DNA of 64,000 nucleotides from Bacillus methanolicus (GCF_008764295.1 NZ_VTQX01000019.1:1-64000), one strand, 5' to 3'. Numbered from the stretch's first letter, positions 30,459-46,048 are shown. Numbers and translations: made by a program. Notes: generated from the sequence alone by a model not told the origin.

Positions 30459-32537
30459 ATGGCAAGAGAGTTCTCCTTAGAAAATACTCGCAATATCGGT
30501 ATCATGGCACATATTGATGCTGGTAAAACAACAACAACTGAGCGCGTACTCTATTACACTGGTCGTATTCATAAGATCGGTGAAACACATGAAGGTGCGT
30601 CTCAAATGGACTGGATGGAGCAAGAGCAAGAACGTGGGATCACAATTACATCTGCAGCAACAACTGCACAATGGAAAGGTCACCGCGTTAACATCATCGA
30701 TACACCAGGACACGTAGACTTCACAGTTGAAGTTGAACGTTCTCTTCGTGTACTAGATGGTGCTGTAGCTGTTCTTGATGCACAGTCTGGTGTTGAACCA
30801 CAAACAGAAACAGTTTGGCGTCAAGCAACAACTTATGGAGTTCCACGTGTTGTATTCGTTAATAAAATGGATAAGCTAGGTGCGGACTTCCTTTATTCTT
30901 TAAAAACTCTTCATGATCGCCTACAAGCTAACGCTGTAGCAATCCAATTACCAATTGGAGCAGAAGATGCGTTCGAGGGAATCATTGACCTTGTAGAAAT
31001 GAAAGCTACTTTCTACGGAAATGACCTTGGAACGGATATTGAAGAGCGTGAAATTCCTGCTGAATATATGGATCAAGCTGAGGAATACCGTGAGAAGTTA
31101 ATTGAAGCAGTGTCAGAACTTGACGAAGACTTAATGGAAAAATACCTTGGTGGTGAAGAAATCACTACGGATGAGTTAAAAGCGGCTATCCGTAAAGGTA
31201 CTGTTAATGTTGAATTATACCCAGTTATCTGTGGTTCTGCTTTCAAAAACAAAGGTGTTCAAAAAATGCTAGATGCAGTTATTGATTACCTTCCATCACC
31301 ATTAGATGTTCCTTCTATCAAAGGTACACTTCCTGATAGTGATGAAGCAGTTGAACGTCATTCAGACGACAACGAGCCATTCTCTGCACTTGCATTTAAA
31401 GTTATGACTGACCCTTATGTTGGTAAATTAACATTCTTCCGTGTATACTCTGGTACATTAAGCTCTGGTTCATATGTACAAAACTCCACAAAAGGTAAGC
31501 GTGAGCGCGTAGGACGTATCCTACAAATGCATGCGAACAGCCGTGAAGAGATTTCAATGGTATACGCTGGAGATATTGCAGCAGCAGTTGGTTTAAAGGA
31601 TACGACAACTGGTGATACTCTTTGTGATGAAAAGAATTTAGTTATTCTTGAATCTATGGAATTCCCAGAGCCGGTTATCCAATTATCTATCGAGCCTAAA
31701 TCTAAGGCAGACCAAGATAAGATGACGACTGCACTTCAAAAACTACAAGAAGAAGATCCGACATTCCGTGCGCATACTGATCAGGAAACTGGTCAGGTTA
31801 TCATCGCTGGTATGGGAGAGCTTCACTTAGATATCCTTGTAGATCGTATGAAGCGTGAATTCAAGGTTGAAGCTAATGTTGGTGCGCCACAGGTTGCTTA
31901 TCGCGAAACGATCCGTACATCTGCTCAAGTAGAAGGAAAGTTCGCGCGTCAATCAGGTGGTCGCGGTCAATACGGACACGTTTGGATTGAGTTCTCTCCA
32001 AACGAAGAAGGTAAAGGCTTCGAATTTGAAAACGGCATCGTTGGTGGTGTTGTTCCACGTGAATACATCCCTGCAGTTCAAGCTGGACTTGAAGATGCTC
32101 TTGAAAGAGGACTTCTTGCAGGTTATCCAGTAGTAGATATTAAAGCAAGATTATTTGATGGATCATACCATGACGTTGACTCTTCAGAAATGGCGTTTAA
32201 AATCGCCGCTTCTATGGCTCTTAAAAATGCCGCATCAAAATGTAACCCTGTTATTTTAGAGCCAATGATGAAGGTTGAAGTTATCATCCCTGAAGAATAT
32301 ATGGGTGATATCATGGGTAATATCACTTCCCGTCGCGGACGTGTTGAAGGTATGGAAGCTCGTGGTAATGCACAAGTTGTCCGTGCTATGGTTCCACTTT
32401 CTGAAATGTTTGGTTATGCGACAACTTTACGTTCAAGCACTCAAGGTCGCGGAGTATTCTCTATGCATTTTGACCACTACGAGGAAGTACCAAAATCAAT
32501 TTCAGAAGAAATCATCAAGAAAAATAAAGGTGAATAA
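30459..32537 (+). CDS. fusA: Elongation factor G
   Basis: A 692-residue translocase GTPase. G motifs [34 protein letters not shown] and NKMDKLGAD are intact; domains II-V follow with [16 protein letters not shown] and the C-terminal [11 protein letters not shown]-type block (here [19 protein letters not shown]). AAGGAG precedes the ATG. Transcribed with rpsL and rpsG. Confidence 0.97.
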   Translation: MAREFSLENTRNIGIMAHIDAGKTTTTERVLYYTGRIHKIGETHEGASQMDWMEQEQERGITITSAATTAQWKGHRVNIIDTPGHVDFTVEVERSLRVLDGAVAVLDAQSGVEPQTETVWRQATTYGVPRVVFVNKMDKLGADFLYSLKTLHDRLQANAVAIQLPIGAEDAFEGIIDLVEMKATFYGNDLGTDIEEREIPAEYMDQAEEYREKLIEAVSELDEDLMEKYLGGEEITTDELKAAIRKGTVNVELYPVICGSAFKNKGVQKMLDAVIDYLPSPLDVPSIKGTLPDSDEAVERHSDDNEPFSALAFKVMTDPYVGKLTFFRVYSGTLSSGSYVQNSTKGKRERVGRILQMHANSREEISMVYAGDIAAAVGLKDTTTGDTLCDEKNLVILESMEFPEPVIQLSIEPKSKADQDKMTTALQKLQEEDPTFRAHTDQETGQVIIAGMGELHLDILVDRMKREFKVEANVGAPQVAYRETIRTSAQVEGKFARQSGGRGQYGHVWIEFSPNEEGKGFEFENGIVGGVVPREYIPAVQAGLEDALERGLLAGYPVVDIKARLFDGSYHDVDSSEMAFKIAASMALKNAASKCNPVILEPMMKVEVIIPEEYMGDIMGNITSRRGRVEGMEARGNAQVVRAMVPLSEMFGYATTLRSSTQGRGVFSMHFDHYEEVPKSISEEIIKKNKGE

Positions 32538-32580
32538 TTGATTTTCACTTGTCTTTAAAGTATAACTACTTATGTACGAA

Positions 32581-32613
32581 GCTGTAGGAGAAGGGATAAC
32601 TTTTTCCTACAGC
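32581..32613 (+). promoter_or_regulatory. Hairpin in the fusA-tuf spacer
   Basis: GCTGTAGGA (32581-32589) / TCCTACAGC (32605-32613), 9-bp perfect stem with AAG/CTT extension in the loop. No T-tract follows. It could set tuf mRNA processing or stability. Confidence 0.45.
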
Positions 32614-32657
32614 ATCCATATACTTAAACTTTTCTATTTTAAAGGAGGATTTTCCTA

Positions 32658-33845
32658 ATGGCTAAAGAAAAATTTGACCGTTCAAAACCACACGTTAATA
32701 TCGGAACTATTGGTCACGTTGACCATGGTAAAACAACTTTAACAGCTGCTATCACAACTGTACTTGCAAAAGCAGGTGGCGGTGAAGCACGCGGCTATGA
32801 TCAAATCGATAACGCTCCAGAAGAAAAAGAGCGTGGAATCACAATCAACACTTCTCACGTTGAGTATGAAACAGCTAACCGTCACTATGCACACGTTGAC
32901 TGCCCTGGGCATGCTGACTATGTTAAGAACATGATCACTGGTGCTGCTCAAATGGACGGCGGTATCTTAGTAGTATCTGCTGCTGATGGTCCAATGCCAC
33001 AAACTCGTGAGCACATCCTGCTTTCTCGTAACGTAGGTCTTGCACACCTTGTTGTTTTCATGAACAAGTGTGACATGGTAGACGATGAAGAGCTTCTTGA
33101 ATTAGTAGAAATGGAAGTTCGTGACCTATTATCAGAATATGAATTCCCTGGTGATGATATTCCTGTAATCAAGGGTTCTGCTCTTAAAGCTCTTGAAGGA
33201 GATGCAGCTTGGGAAGAAAAAATCATTGAATTAATGAATGCTGTTGACGAATATGTTCCAAATCCAACTCGTGAAACTGATAAGCCATTCATGATGCCTG
33301 TTGAGGACGTATTCTCTATCACTGGTCGTGGAACAGTTGCTACTGGTCGTGTTGAGCGTGGCCAAGTTAAAGTTGGTGACGTAGTTGAGATCATCGGTCT
33401 TGCTGAAGAGCCAAAATCTACTACAGTAACTGGAGTAGAAATGTTCCGTAAGCTTCTTGATTATGCTGAAGCTGGAGACAACATTGGCGCACTTCTTCGT
33501 GGGGTTGCTCGTGAAGAAATCCAACGTGGTCAAGTACTTGCTAAACCAGGTTCAATTACACCACACACAAAGTTTAAAGCTGAAGTTTACGTATTATCAA
33601 AAGACGAAGGTGGACGTCATACTCCATTCTTCTCAAACTACCGTCCTCAGTTCTACTTCCGTACAACTGATGTAACTGGTGTTGTTAATCTTCCAGAAGG
33701 TGTAGAAATGGTTATGCCTGGAGATAACATTGAAATGAACGTTGAGCTTATTTCTCCAATCGCTATTGAAGATGGTACTAGATTCTCTATCCGTGAGGGT
33801 GGACGTACAGTAGGTTCTGGCGTTGTTTCTACAATCGTTGAGTAA
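32658..33845 (+). CDS. tuf: Elongation factor Tu
   Basis: A 395-residue GTPase that brings aminoacyl-tRNA to the ribosome. [36 protein letters not shown] and the kirromycin-site region are all present and the reading frame is undisturbed. AAAGGAGG precedes the ATG. A strong terminator follows, closing the str operon. Confidence 0.97.
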   Translation: MAKEKFDRSKPHVNIGTIGHVDHGKTTLTAAITTVLAKAGGGEARGYDQIDNAPEEKERGITINTSHVEYETANRHYAHVDCPGHADYVKNMITGAAQMDGGILVVSAADGPMPQTREHILLSRNVGLAHLVVFMNKCDMVDDEELLELVEMEVRDLLSEYEFPGDDIPVIKGSALKALEGDAAWEEKIIELMNAVDEYVPNPTRETDKPFMMPVEDVFSITGRGTVATGRVERGQVKVGDVVEIIGLAEEPKSTTVTGVEMFRKLLDYAEAGDNIGALLRGVAREEIQRGQVLAKPGSITPHTKFKAEVYVLSKDEGGRHTPFFSNYRPQFYFRTTDVTGVVNLPEGVEMVMPGDNIEMNVELISPIAIEDGTRFSIREGGRTVGSGVVSTIVE

Positions 33846-33859
33846 TTATTAACGAATAT

Positions 33860-33896
33860 AAAAAGCAGATGGATGACGATCCATCTGCTTTTTTGT
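33860..33896. terminator. Terminator after tuf, possibly bidirectional
   Basis: AAAAGCAGATGGA (33861-33873) / TCCATCTGCTTTT (33880-33892), a 13-bp perfect stem with a T-run on the plus strand and A-run on the other side. It lies between the convergent tuf and hxlR-type genes and could serve both. Confidence 0.9.
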
Positions 33897-33914
33897 TTGT
33901 TTATTTTCTACTAT

Positions 33915-34283
33915 CTACCTATTATTCAGCGTTTCTTTTTGTTCGATCCATTTGTGAATGGCAGAAATAATATTTTGCAATCCTTTTCCGCTTGGGGTTA
34001 ATTCATATTGAACCTTTTTTAAAGAACCATCTAAATATTGCTTTTTGACAAGTCCTTCTTTTACTAATTCATTTAATCTTTCGGTTAGAAGTCTGTCTGA
34101 AATTCCTTCAATCATTTCCATTAATTCATAATATCTTTTCGGTCCGTCAAGTAAAGTATAAATGATCATACCGACCCATTTTTGACCGATAAATTCAATG
34201 GTTTTTTGATAATTCACGCAAATGCTGCTAGGATGTCCGTTATGATCGAGCAGGGTCTTGTTGTTATTTGGAGATGATTCCAT
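33915..34283 (-). CDS. HxlR/DUF24-family regulator, YodB/CatR-like
   Basis: A 122-residue MarR-like winged-helix regulator of the HxlR family. The segment ICVNYQKTIEFIGQKWVGMI aligns with YodB of B. subtilis so that its Cys matches the redox-active N-terminal Cys of YodB/CatR. Typical following motifs are LLDGPKRYYELMEMIEGISD and LLTERLNELVKEGLV. The gene diverges from a nitroreductase, the same pairing as yodB-yodC. It is therefore inferred to be a quinone or electrophile sensor repressing the neighbour. The inducer is unknown. Confidence 0.82.
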   Translation of the reverse strand: MESSPNNNKTLLDHNGHPSSICVNYQKTIEFIGQKWVGMIIYTLLDGPKRYYELMEMIEGISDRLLTERLNELVKEGLVKKQYLDGSLKKVQYELTPSGKGLQNIISAIHKWIEQKETLNNR

Positions 34284-34346
34284 TCATGTTCCTCCTAGTC
34301 TTATTAATACTTGCATTATAACATGAGAGCTCTTCCTTGACTCGTT

Positions 34347-34365
34347 AACTTACAAATGGTAAGTT
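34347..34365. promoter_or_regulatory. Operator-like palindrome in the divergent promoter region
   Basis: AACTTAC-AAATG-GTAAGTT, 7-bp perfect arms, containing TTAC-N5-GTAA, the operator form I recall for CatR/YodB-type regulators. Another GTAAGTT half site lies about 17 bp downstream (34383-34389). Both are between the HxlR-type gene and the nitroreductase, near possible -35/-10 elements for the latter (TTACAA, 18 bp, TAATAA). Confidence 0.7.
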
Positions 34366-34405
34366 ATAAAAGCTAATAAATAGTAAGTTTAGGAGGGAAT
34401 TCATA

Positions 34406-35023
34406 ATGTCACAACTTGATCAAATTGTACAACAGCGTAAGTCTGTTCGTTCTTATGATCCGAAATACGTCATTTCTAAAGAAGAGATTGAAAATTTGTT
34501 GCGACTCGCTTCGGAAGCTCCATCTTCAAGTAATTTACAACCATGGCGTGTTATGGTAATTAAAAATAAGGAATTACAAAAAGAGCTCCGTGCAATTGGA
34601 AACAACCAGGCTCAAATTGAAGAATCTTCTGCGATTGTTGCGATTCTTGGTGATTCTGAAGCTTACAAAAACGCAGAGAAGATTTTCAATCAAAATGTAG
34701 AAGAAGGCCATGTTTCTCAAGAGATTGCCAATAACACGATTAAAAATACGTTAAACTTTTATCCAAATGTTCCTGAAGAAACAAGAAAACTAATTGCTGC
34801 CTATGATGCTGGTGCATTTGCTATGCAGTTCATGCTACTTGCGAAAGATCGTGGATACGATACAGTGACAATGGGTGGTTTTGATAAGGAAAAGTTTGCA
34901 AAGCGTTTTGAATTACCAGCAAACGTATTTCCGATAACGCTAATAGCTCTTGGAAAAGCCCAAGCTCCAGCTTTCGGGACATCAAGGTTGCCGGTCGAGT
35001 CTTTTACTACATTCTATGAATAA
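34406..35023 (+). CDS. NAD(P)H-dependent nitroreductase family protein (YdgI/YodC-like)
   Basis: A 205-residue FMN flavoprotein of the nitroreductase fold: the N-terminal phosphate-binding segment QRKSVRSYDP, ASEAPSSSNLQPWRV and the mid-protein GAFAMQFMLLAKDRGYDT with MGGFDKEKF. Such enzymes reduce nitro compounds or quinones. TAGGAGGG precedes the ATG. The divergent HxlR-type gene and palindrome imply inducible expression. This pair is not part of the standard tuf-rpsJ interval. Confidence 0.88.
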   Translation: MSQLDQIVQQRKSVRSYDPKYVISKEEIENLLRLASEAPSSSNLQPWRVMVIKNKELQKELRAIGNNQAQIEESSAIVAILGDSEAYKNAEKIFNQNVEEGHVSQEIANNTIKNTLNFYPNVPEETRKLIAAYDAGAFAMQFMLLAKDRGYDTVTMGGFDKEKFAKRFELPANVFPITLIALGKAQAPAFGTSRLPVESFTTFYE

Positions 35024-35051
35024 TTTTTTGCCGTAGGGTTATTTAAAGTAC

Positions 35052-35090
35052 AGCTCTTGGAAGAAAACAAGTTATTTTTCTCCAAGAGCC
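35052..35090 (+). terminator. Stem-loop after the nitroreductase gene
   Basis: GCTCTTGGA (35053-35061) / TCCAAGAGC (35081-35089), extended inward by AGAAAA/TTTTTC. There is no downstream T-tract, so termination strength is uncertain. Confidence 0.5.
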
Positions 35091-35862
<772 letters not shown>

Positions 35863-35939
35863 TTTTGAACTATAAGGATGTAACTTAGAAACTTCAAACA
35901 TGAAATAAAAGATGATAATTAATAGGAGGTGTGACTGTA

Positions 35940-36566
35940 ATGACCAAAGGAATCTTAGGAAGAAAAATCGGTATGACTCAAGTGTTTGCTGAAAATGGTG
36001 ATCTTATCCCAGTAACAGTTGTTGAAGCAACTCCAAACGTAGTTCTTCAAAAGAAAACTGTTGAAACTGACGGATATGTGTCCGTGCAATTAGGTTTTGA
36101 TGACAAGCGTGAAAAGCTTTCAAACAAACCTGAAAAAGGACATGTCGCAAAGGCAAGTACTGCTCCTAAGCGCTTCGTACGTGAATTCCGCGGAGAAGGT
36201 TTAGCTGAGTTAGAGGTTGGTCAGGAAGTCAAAGTAGATGTATTCGCTGAAGGCGATATCGTAGATGTAACAGGAATCTCAAAGGGTAAAGGTTTCCAAG
36301 GCTCTATCAAGCGCCATGGACAATCTCGTGGACCAATGGCACACGGTTCTCGTTATCACCGTCGCCCAGGTTCAATGGGTCCTGTAGCTCCAAACCGCGT
36401 ATTTAAAGGTAAAGCACTACCAGGTCGTATGGGTGGCGAGCAAATCACTGTGCAAAACCTTGAAATTGTAAAGGTTGACGTTGAACGTAACCTATTATTA
36501 ATCAAAGGTAACGTACCAGGAGCTAAAAAAGCTCTATTAAAAATTAAAAGTGCGGTTAAAGCATAA
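35940..36566 (+). CDS. rplC: 50S ribosomal protein L3
   Basis: A 208-residue protein binding near the peptidyl transferase centre. [20 protein letters not shown] at the N-terminus; the extended loop [20 protein letters not shown] reaches the active site. I chose ATG at 35940 with AGGAGG 9-14 bp upstream rather than GTG at 35931. Confidence 0.96.
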   Translation: MTKGILGRKIGMTQVFAENGDLIPVTVVEATPNVVLQKKTVETDGYVSVQLGFDDKREKLSNKPEKGHVAKASTAPKRFVREFRGEGLAELEVGQEVKVDVFAEGDIVDVTGISKGKGFQGSIKRHGQSRGPMAHGSRYHRRPGSMGPVAPNRVFKGKALPGRMGGEQITVQNLEIVKVDVERNLLLIKGNVPGAKKALLKIKSAVKA

Positions 36567-36594
36567 TCATTAAGGCAGAAAGGAGGAAACAAGA

Positions 36595-37218
36595 ATGCCA
36601 AAAGTAACATTGTTTAGCCAAGCTGGATCTCAAGTTGGTGAAATCGAACTTAATGATTCCATCTTTGGTATTGAGCCTAATAACCATGTGTTATTTGAAG
36701 CTGTTGTAGCTCAAAGAGCTTCTTTACGTCAAGGAACTCATAAAACAAAAATTCGTTCTGAGGTAGCTGGCGGTGGTCGTAAGCCATGGCGTCAAAAAGG
36801 AACAGGTCGTGCACGTCAAGGTTCGATTCGTTCTCCACAATGGCGCGGAGGTGGTACTGTATTTGGTCCGGTACCTCGCAGCTATAGCTATAAATTACCG
36901 AAAAAAGTTCGTCGCTTAGCGATTAAATCGGCATTATCTTCTAAAGTAGTAGAAGAAAACATTTTAGTATTAGAAAGCCTTGCTTTCGAAACTCCAAAAA
37001 CTAAAGACTTCAAAGGTTTCCTAAAAGGTCTTTCTGTTGATTCTAAAGCACTTATCGTTACAGCTGATTTAGATGAAAACGTAGCATTATCTGCTCGTAA
37101 CATCCCTGGTGTAACAGTTGTAACTGCTAGTGGAATCAACGTATTGGATGTTTTAGGTCATGATAAGTTAATCATGACAAAAGCAGCGGTTGAAAAAGTA
37201 GAGGAGGTGCTTGCATAA
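36595..37218 (+). CDS. rplD: 50S ribosomal protein L4
   Basis: A 207-residue protein lining the exit tunnel. The tunnel loop [20 protein letters not shown] is intact, as are residues near the macrolide-contact tip. AAAGGAGG precedes the ATG. Its stop overlaps the rplW start by one base. Confidence 0.96.
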   Translation: MPKVTLFSQAGSQVGEIELNDSIFGIEPNNHVLFEAVVAQRASLRQGTHKTKIRSEVAGGGRKPWRQKGTGRARQGSIRSPQWRGGGTVFGPVPRSYSYKLPKKVRRLAIKSALSSKVVEENILVLESLAFETPKTKDFKGFLKGLSVDSKALIVTADLDENVALSARNIPGVTVVTASGINVLDVLGHDKLIMTKAAVEKVEEVLA

Positions 37219-37502
37219 TGGATGCACGCGAAATCATTAAGCGCCCCGTTATCACTGAACGTTCAACTGATTTAATGACTGAGAAAAAGTACACTTTCGA
37301 AGTTGACGTTAGAGCGAATAAAACTCAAGTTAAAGATGCTGTTGAAGAAATCTTCGGTGTTAAAGTTGAGAAAGTAAACGTTCAAAACTATAAAGGTAAA
37401 TTTAAGCGCATGGGTAAATTTGGCGGTTATACAAATAAACGTCGTAAAGCCATCGTTAAATTAACTGCAGACAGCAAAGAAATCGAATTCTTTGAGGTTT
37501 AA
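37218..37502 (+). CDS. rplW: 50S ribosomal protein L23
   Basis: A 94-residue protein at the tunnel exit that docks trigger factor, SRP and Sec[23 protein letters not shown] and [20 protein letters not shown] are the family blocks. The RBS GAGGAGG lies in the end of rplD, consistent with coupled translation. Confidence 0.96.
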   Translation: MDAREIIKRPVITERSTDLMTEKKYTFEVDVRANKTQVKDAVEEIFGVKVEKVNVQNYKGKFKRMGKFGGYTNKRRKAIVKLTADSKEIEFFEV

Positions 37503-37506
37503 TTGA

Positions 37507-38703
<1,197 letters not shown>

Positions 38704-38720
38704 TGAGAGGAGGCATTCAG

Positions 38721-39062
38721 ATGCAAGCAAAAGCTGTTGCAAGAACAGTCCGTATTGCGCCTCGTAAAGCTCGTTTAGTTGTAGATCTAATTCGAGGAAA
38801 GCAAGTAGGTGAAGCAGTAGCGATATTAAAACATACGCCAAAAGCTGCTTCTCCAATCGTTGAAAAATTATTAAATTCTGCTATGGCAAATGCCGAGCAT
38901 AACTACGAAATGGACGTTAATAGCCTTGTGGTTTCGGAAGTTTTCGTTGACGAGGGACCAACTTTAAAACGTTTCCGTCCACGTGCAATGGGTCGTGCAA
39001 GTGCCATCAACAAGCGCACTAGCCACATTACAATCGTATTAACAGAAAAGAAGGAGGGATAA
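38721..39062 (+). CDS. rplV: 50S ribosomal protein L22
   Basis: A 113-residue tunnel protein. [20 protein letters not shown] starts it, and the tunnel hairpin [20 protein letters not shown] is intact. ATG at 38721 follows AGAGGAGG; an in-frame ATG overlapping the rpsS stop is less likely. Confidence 0.95.
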   Translation: MQAKAVARTVRIAPRKARLVVDLIRGKQVGEAVAILKHTPKAASPIVEKLLNSAMANAEHNYEMDVNSLVVSEVFVDEGPTLKRFRPRAMGRASAINKRTSHITIVLTEKKEG

Positions 39063-40351
<1,289 letters not shown>

Positions 40352-40373
40352 TCTTTGAGAGGAGGTTCGCACA

Positions 40374-40637
40374 ATGAGTGAACGCAACCAACGCAAAGTT
40401 TACACTGGACGTGTCGTTTCAGACAAAATGGATAAAACAGTTACTGTACTTGTTGAAACATACAAGAAGCATCCATTATACGGTAAACGCGTTAAGTACT
40501 CTAAAAAGTACAAAGCTCATGATGAGCAGAACCAAGCAAAAATCGGCGATGTTGTACGTATTATGGAAACTCGCCCACTTTCCGCAACTAAACGTTTCCG
40601 TTTAGTAGAAGTAGTAGAAAAAGCTGTCATTATATAA
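40374..40637 (+). CDS. rpsQ: 30S ribosomal protein S17
   Basis: An 87-residue OB-fold primary binder of 16S r[23 protein letters not shown] and [20 protein letters not shown] are the family blocks. GAGAGGAGG precedes the ATG. Confidence 0.96.
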   Translation: MSERNQRKVYTGRVVSDKMDKTVTVLVETYKKHPLYGKRVKYSKKYKAHDEQNQAKIGDVVRIMETRPLSATKRFRLVEVVEKAVII

Positions 40638-40650
40638 TGCTCGGAATTAG

Positions 40651-41046
<396 letters not shown>

Positions 41047-41082
41047 TTTTAAAACTAATTGCCTTTAAGGAGGTGCGAACAG

Positions 41083-41394
41083 ATGCATGTAAAAAAAGGT
41101 GATAAAGTAATGGTCATCTCTGGTAAGGATAAAGGCAAATCAGGTGTGATTTTAGCAGCTTACCCAAAACAAAGCCGTGTCTTAGTTGAAGGTGTTAATA
41201 TTGTTAAAAAACACTCTAAGCCTAGCCAAGTGAATCCCAACGGTGGAATCATCAGCCAGGAGGCACCTATTCATGTATCAAACGTAATGCCAATCGATCC
41301 GAAGTCTGGTGAACCAACTCGCGTAGGCTACAAAGTGGAAGATGGCAAAAAAGTACGTGTTGCAAAAAAATCCGGTGAAGTTCTAGATAAATAG
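41083..41394 (+). CDS. rplX: 50S ribosomal protein L24
   Basis: A 103-residue KOW-domain protein that starts 50S assembly. [20 protein letters not shown] is the KOW signature. The ATG at 41083 follows AAGGAGGTG; an in-frame codon at 41059 precedes that RBS. Confidence 0.95.
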   Translation: MHVKKGDKVMVISGKDKGKSGVILAAYPKQSRVLVEGVNIVKKHSKPSQVNPNGGIISQEAPIHVSNVMPIDPKSGEPTRVGYKVEDGKKVRVAKKSGEVLDK

Positions 41395-41421
41395 TTCAAA
41401 TGAAGAAGGGAGGTACAATGA

Positions 41422-41961
<540 letters not shown>

Positions 41962-41968
41962 TCGCTAA

Positions 41969-42172
<204 letters not shown>

Positions 42173-42202
42173 ACCCCATTTCTGGGAAGGAGGTAAAAAA
42201 CA

Positions 42203-42601
42203 ATGGTCATGACAGATCCAATTGCAGATTTGCTAACTCGCATCCGTAATGCGAATATGGTTCGTCACGAAAAATTAGAGGTTCCTGCTTCTAATATTAA
42301 GAAAGAGATCGCTGAAATTTTAAAGCGTGAAGGTTTCATTCGTGATGTTGAATATATCGAGGATAACAAGCAAGGCATCATTCGTATTTTCTTAAAATAC
42401 GGTGCTAACAACGAACGTGTTATCACAGGTTTAAAACGTATCAGCAAGCCTGGTCTTCGTGTTTATGCTAAAACGAACGAAGTACCACGTGTACTAAACG
42501 GACTTGGTATCGCATTAGTATCTACTTCTCAAGGCGTTCTTACAGATAAAGAAGCTCGCGCTAAACAAGTTGGCGGAGAAGTATTAGCTTACGTTTGGTA
42601 A
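42203..42601 (+). CDS. rpsH: 30S ribosomal protein S8
   Basis: A 132-residue 16S-binding protein, in other bacteria also the regulator of the spc operon. [20 protein letters not shown] and the C-terminal [20 protein letters not shown] are diagnostic. GGAAGGAGGT precedes the ATG. Confidence 0.96.
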   Translation: MVMTDPIADLLTRIRNANMVRHEKLEVPASNIKKEIAEILKREGFIRDVEYIEDNKQGIIRIFLKYGANNERVITGLKRISKPGLRVYAKTNEVPRVLNGLGIALVSTSQGVLTDKEARAKQVGGEVLAYVW

Positions 42602-42632
42602 TAGAGTTTCTTAAAGAATGGAGGTGCAATAA

Positions 42633-43169
42633 ATGTCTCGTGTAGGTAAAAAACCAATTGAAATTCCAGCAGGTGTTACCGTTACTATTAACGGCAACGT
42701 CGTAACTGTAAAAGGTCCTAAAGGTGAATTGAGTCGTTCATTCAGCCCTGATATGGAAATTAAAATGGAAGAGAACGTAATTAACGTAGTTCGTCCTTCT
42801 GAATCTAAAGAACATCGTACAATTCACGGTACAACTCGTGCCCTACTTGCAAACATGGTAGAAGGTGTTTCTAAAGGATTCGAAAGAAGTTTAGAGCTTA
42901 TCGGTGTCGGTTACCGTGCTCAAAAGCAAGGAAAGAAACTTGTATTGAACGTTGGTTACTCTCATCCTGTTGAAATCGAGCCTGAAGAAGGTCTTGAGAT
43001 TGAAGTTCCTTCAAACACTAAGGTTACTGTTAAAGGAATTAACAAAGAGCGTGTTGGTGCATTAGCAGCTAACATCCGTGATGTTCGTCCGCCAGAGCCT
43101 TATAAAGGTAAAGGAATTCGTTACGAAGGCGAATATGTTCGTCGTAAAGAAGGTAAAACAGGTAAGTAA
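42633..43169 (+). CDS. rplF: 50S ribosomal protein L6
   Basis: A 178-residue protein with two similar domains near the sarcin-ricin loop. [20 protein letters not shown] and [20 protein letters not shown] are typical. TGGAGGTG precedes the ATG. Confidence 0.96.
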   Translation: MSRVGKKPIEIPAGVTVTINGNVVTVKGPKGELSRSFSPDMEIKMEENVINVVRPSESKEHRTIHGTTRALLANMVEGVSKGFERSLELIGVGYRAQKQGKKLVLNVGYSHPVEIEPEEGLEIEVPSNTKVTVKGINKERVGALAANIRDVRPPEPYKGKGIRYEGEYVRRKEGKTGK

Positions 43170-43201
43170 TGCCGCGTAGGTAAACGAAAGGAGTGACCTA
43201 A

Positions 43202-43564
43202 ATGATTACGAAGGCTGATAAAAATGCAACCCGTAAGAAAAGACACGCACGTGTGCGTTCTAAACTTTCTGGTACTGCAGCTCGTCCTCGTTTAAATGTG
43301 TTCCGTTCTAGCAAACACATTTATGCGCAACTCATTGACGATGTGAATGGAGTTACTTTAGTTAGTGCTTCAACTTTAGATAAAGAAGTTAGTCTTGAAT
43401 CTACTGGAAATGTTGATGCAGCAGTTAAGGTCGGAGAATTAGTTGCAAAACGCGCAGTAGAAAAAGGTTTAAAAGCTGTTGTTTTTGACCGTGGAGGTTA
43501 TTTATATCACGGACGTGTGAAAGCTTTAGCTGATGCAGCTCGTGAAAATGGGTTAGAATTTTAA
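43202..43564 (+). CDS. rplR: 50S ribosomal protein L18
   Basis: A 120-residue 5S rRNA-binding protein. Basic N-terminus ([20 protein letters not shown]) and the block [20 protein letters not shown] are characteristic. AAAGGAGTG precedes the ATG. Confidence 0.96.
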   Translation: MITKADKNATRKKRHARVRSKLSGTAARPRLNVFRSSKHIYAQLIDDVNGVTLVSASTLDKEVSLESTGNVDAAVKVGELVAKRAVEKGLKAVVFDRGGYLYHGRVKALADAARENGLEF

Positions 43565-43587
43565 GAGACAAAGGAGGGACACAATAG

Positions 43588-44088
43588 ATGCGTCGTATTG
43601 ATCCAAACAAACTTGAACTTGAAGAACGCGTAGTTACAGTTAATCGTGTAGCGAAGGTTGTAAAAGGTGGACGTCGTTTTCGTTTCTCTGCTCTTGTAGT
43701 AGTAGGAGACAAAAACGGTCACGTTGGATTTGGTACTGGTAAAGCTCAAGAGGTACCAGATGCTATCCGTAAAGCAATTGAGGATGCGAAGAAAAACTTA
43801 ATCGAAGTGCCTATGGTAGGATCTACTCTTCCTCACCAAGTTATCGGACACTTTGGCGCTGGTGAAATTCTTCTTAAGCCAGCTTCTGAAGGTACAGGAG
43901 TTATCGCTGGAGGACCAGTTCGTGCGGTTTTAGAATTAGCTGGTGTTGGTGATATCCTTTCTAAATCTTTAGGAACAAATACACCAATTAATATGGTTCG
44001 TGCCACTATGGACGGATTAAAACAATTAAAACGTGCTGAAGACGTAGCAAAATTACGTGGTAAGTCAGTAGAAGAACTGTTAGGATAA
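43588..44088 (+). CDS. rpsE: 30S ribosomal protein S5
   Basis: A 166-residue protein of the mRNA entry channel and decoding fidelity region. [20 protein letters not shown] and [20 protein letters not shown] are the double-stranded RNA-binding-like N-domain. GGAGGGAC precedes the ATG. Confidence 0.97.
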   Translation: MRRIDPNKLELEERVVTVNRVAKVVKGGRRFRFSALVVVGDKNGHVGFGTGKAQEVPDAIRKAIEDAKKNLIEVPMVGSTLPHQVIGHFGAGEILLKPASEGTGVIAGGPVRAVLELAGVGDILSKSLGTNTPINMVRATMDGLKQLKRAEDVAKLRGKSVEELLG

Positions 44089-44101
44089 GGAGGGAAATCA
44101 A

Positions 44102-44284
44102 ATGGCTAACAAATTAGAAATTACCCTCACTCGCAGTGTTATTGGTCGCCCACAGGATCAAAAGGAAACTGTTAAAGCATTAGGCCTTCGCAAAATGCAT
44201 CAAACAGTTGAGAAGAATGATAATCCTGCTATCCGTGGAATGATTAACAAAGTTGCTCACTTAGTAACAGTGAAAGAAATATAA
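44102..44284 (+). CDS. rpmD: 50S ribosomal protein L30
   Basis: A 60-residue protein. [20 protein letters not shown] and [20 protein letters not shown] match the bacterial L30 form. AAGGAGGG precedes the ATG, inside the 13-bp gap after rpsE. Confidence 0.95.
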   Translation: MANKLEITLTRSVIGRPQDQKETVKALGLRKMHQTVEKNDNPAIRGMINKVAHLVTVKEI

Positions 44285-44315
44285 TTTAATTCTTCTTAAA
44301 TAAGGAGGTGCCAAC

Positions 44316-44756
44316 ATGAAACTTCATGAATTAAAACCTGCAGAAGGATCTCGTCACGAACGCAAGCGTAAGGGACGCGGTATTGGGTCTGGTAATGGTA
44401 AGACTGCTGGTAAAGGTCATAAAGGTCAAAATGCTCGTTCGGGCGGTGGCGTACGTCCAGGATTTGAGGGTGGTCAAACACCTTTATTCCGTCGTTTACC
44501 AAAACGTGGATTTACAAATATCAACCGTAAAGAGTATGCGATCGTTAACCTTGATGCTTTAAATCGTTTCGAAGACGGTACAGTCGTTTCTCCAGAACTT
44601 CTTATCGAAACAGGGATTGTAAGCAAAGAAAAAGCAGGAATCAAGATTCTTGCTAACGGCAAGTTAGAGAAAAAGCTTACAATTAAAGCTCATAAATTCT
44701 CCTCTGCTGCTAAGGAAGCAATTGAAGCTGCCGGCGGTAACCTAGAGGTGATTTAA
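44316..44756 (+). CDS. rplO: 50S ribosomal protein L15
   Basis: A 146-residue protein with the glycine/arginine-rich RNA-binding N-terminus ([20 protein letters not shown]) and a globular C-terminal part. AAGGAGGTG precedes the ATG. Its stop codon overlaps the secY start. Confidence 0.96.
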   Translation: MKLHELKPAEGSRHERKRKGRGIGSGNGKTAGKGHKGQNARSGGGVRPGFEGGQTPLFRRLPKRGFTNINRKEYAIVNLDALNRFEDGTVVSPELLIETGIVSKEKAGIKILANGKLEKKLTIKAHKFSSAAKEAIEAAGGNLEVI

Positions 44757-46048
44757 TGTTTCAGACAATCTCCAATTTTATGCGCGTGGGTGATATAAGA
44801 CGAAAGATCATATTCACCCTTTTAATGTTGATTGTTTTCCGAATCGGTACATTTATTCCCGTACCGGGAGTGGATGCTGAAGTTTTAAAAGCTCAGGATC
44901 AGCTAAATGTATTTGGTGTACTAAATACGTTTGGCGGTGGTGCATTATTGAACTTCTCGATTTTAGCGATGGGAATCATGCCGTACATTACAGCGTCGAT
45001 CATCATTCAATTGCTACAAATGGATGTTGTACCGAAGTTTACGGAATGGTCTAAGCAAGGAGAAGTGGGACGTCGTAAATTAGCTCAATTTACACGTTAT
45101 TTCACCATCGTTCTAGGGTTCATTCAGGCTTTTGGGATGTCGTATGGTTTCAACAACATGGCTGGCGGAATGTTAATTAACAACCCTGGTATCGCTAGCT
45201 ATTTGCTAATTGCTACGGTTTTAACGGCAGGAACGGCGTTTTTAATGTGGCTTGGCGAGCAAATTACGTCCAAGGGTGTTGGTAACGGAATCTCGATTAT
45301 CATCTTTGCAGGTATCGTATCAGGAATCCCTTCAACATTAAATCAAATTTATGCTCAACAATTCGAAAACGCTGGAGATGCGCTATTCATTCGTATCGTG
45401 ACCATGCTTCTTATTTTGGTTGCTGTCATTGCGATTATTGTTGGAGTTATTTTCGTTAACCAAGCGTTACGTAAAATTCCAATCCAATACGCGAAGCGTA
45501 TGGTGGCGGGGCGTACGCCTACTGGTCAATCCACACATTTACCGTTAAAAGTAAATGCTGCTGGAGTTATTCCGGTTATCTTTGCAATTTCATTTATTGT
45601 AACACCTACCACGATTGCGCAGTTTTTTGAACAAAACAATGTTACATTGTGGATTCAAAGTGTTTTTGATTATTCACAGCCAATCGGAATGGTAATCTAT
45701 AGCGCACTAATTATTGCGTTTACTTATTTTTATGCCTTTATTCAAGTTAATCCTGAACAGGTAGCTGATAACTTGAAGAAACAAGGTGGTTATATTCCAG
45801 GTATTCGTCCAGGGAAGAGTACACAGGAATATTTAACTCGTGTCTTATATCGTTTAACATTTGTTGGTGCGATTTTCTTAGCGGCTATTGCAATATTGCC
45901 GGTGTTTTTCGTAAATTTTGCTGGTTTGCCTCAGTCTGCGCAAATCGGTGGAACAAGTTTGCTTATCGTGATTGGGGTTGCCCTTGAAACGATGAAACAA
46001 CTTGAAGCTCAGCTTGTTAAACGTCACTATAAAGGTTTTATTAAATAA
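44756..46048 (+). CDS. secY: SecY, preprotein translocase channel subunit
   Basis: A 430-residue polytopic protein with ten predicted membrane helices forming the Sec channel. [15 protein letters not shown] early, the plug-region segment [20 protein letters not shown], and the cytoplasmic loop [20 protein letters not shown] are family marks. It overlaps rplO by one base with GGTGATTTAATG as the junction, so translation is coupled. Confidence 0.96.
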   Translation: MFQTISNFMRVGDIRRKIIFTLLMLIVFRIGTFIPVPGVDAEVLKAQDQLNVFGVLNTFGGGALLNFSILAMGIMPYITASIIIQLLQMDVVPKFTEWSKQGEVGRRKLAQFTRYFTIVLGFIQAFGMSYGFNNMAGGMLINNPGIASYLLIATVLTAGTAFLMWLGEQITSKGVGNGISIIIFAGIVSGIPSTLNQIYAQQFENAGDALFIRIVTMLLILVAVIAIIVGVIFVNQALRKIPIQYAKRMVAGRTPTGQSTHLPLKVNAAGVIPVIFAISFIVTPTTIAQFFEQNNVTLWIQSVFDYSQPIGMVIYSALIIAFTYFYAFIQVNPEQVADNLKKQGGYIPGIRPGKSTQEYLTRVLYRLTFVGAIFLAAIAILPVFFVNFAGLPQSAQIGGTSLLIVIGVALETMKQLEAQLVKRHYKGFIK

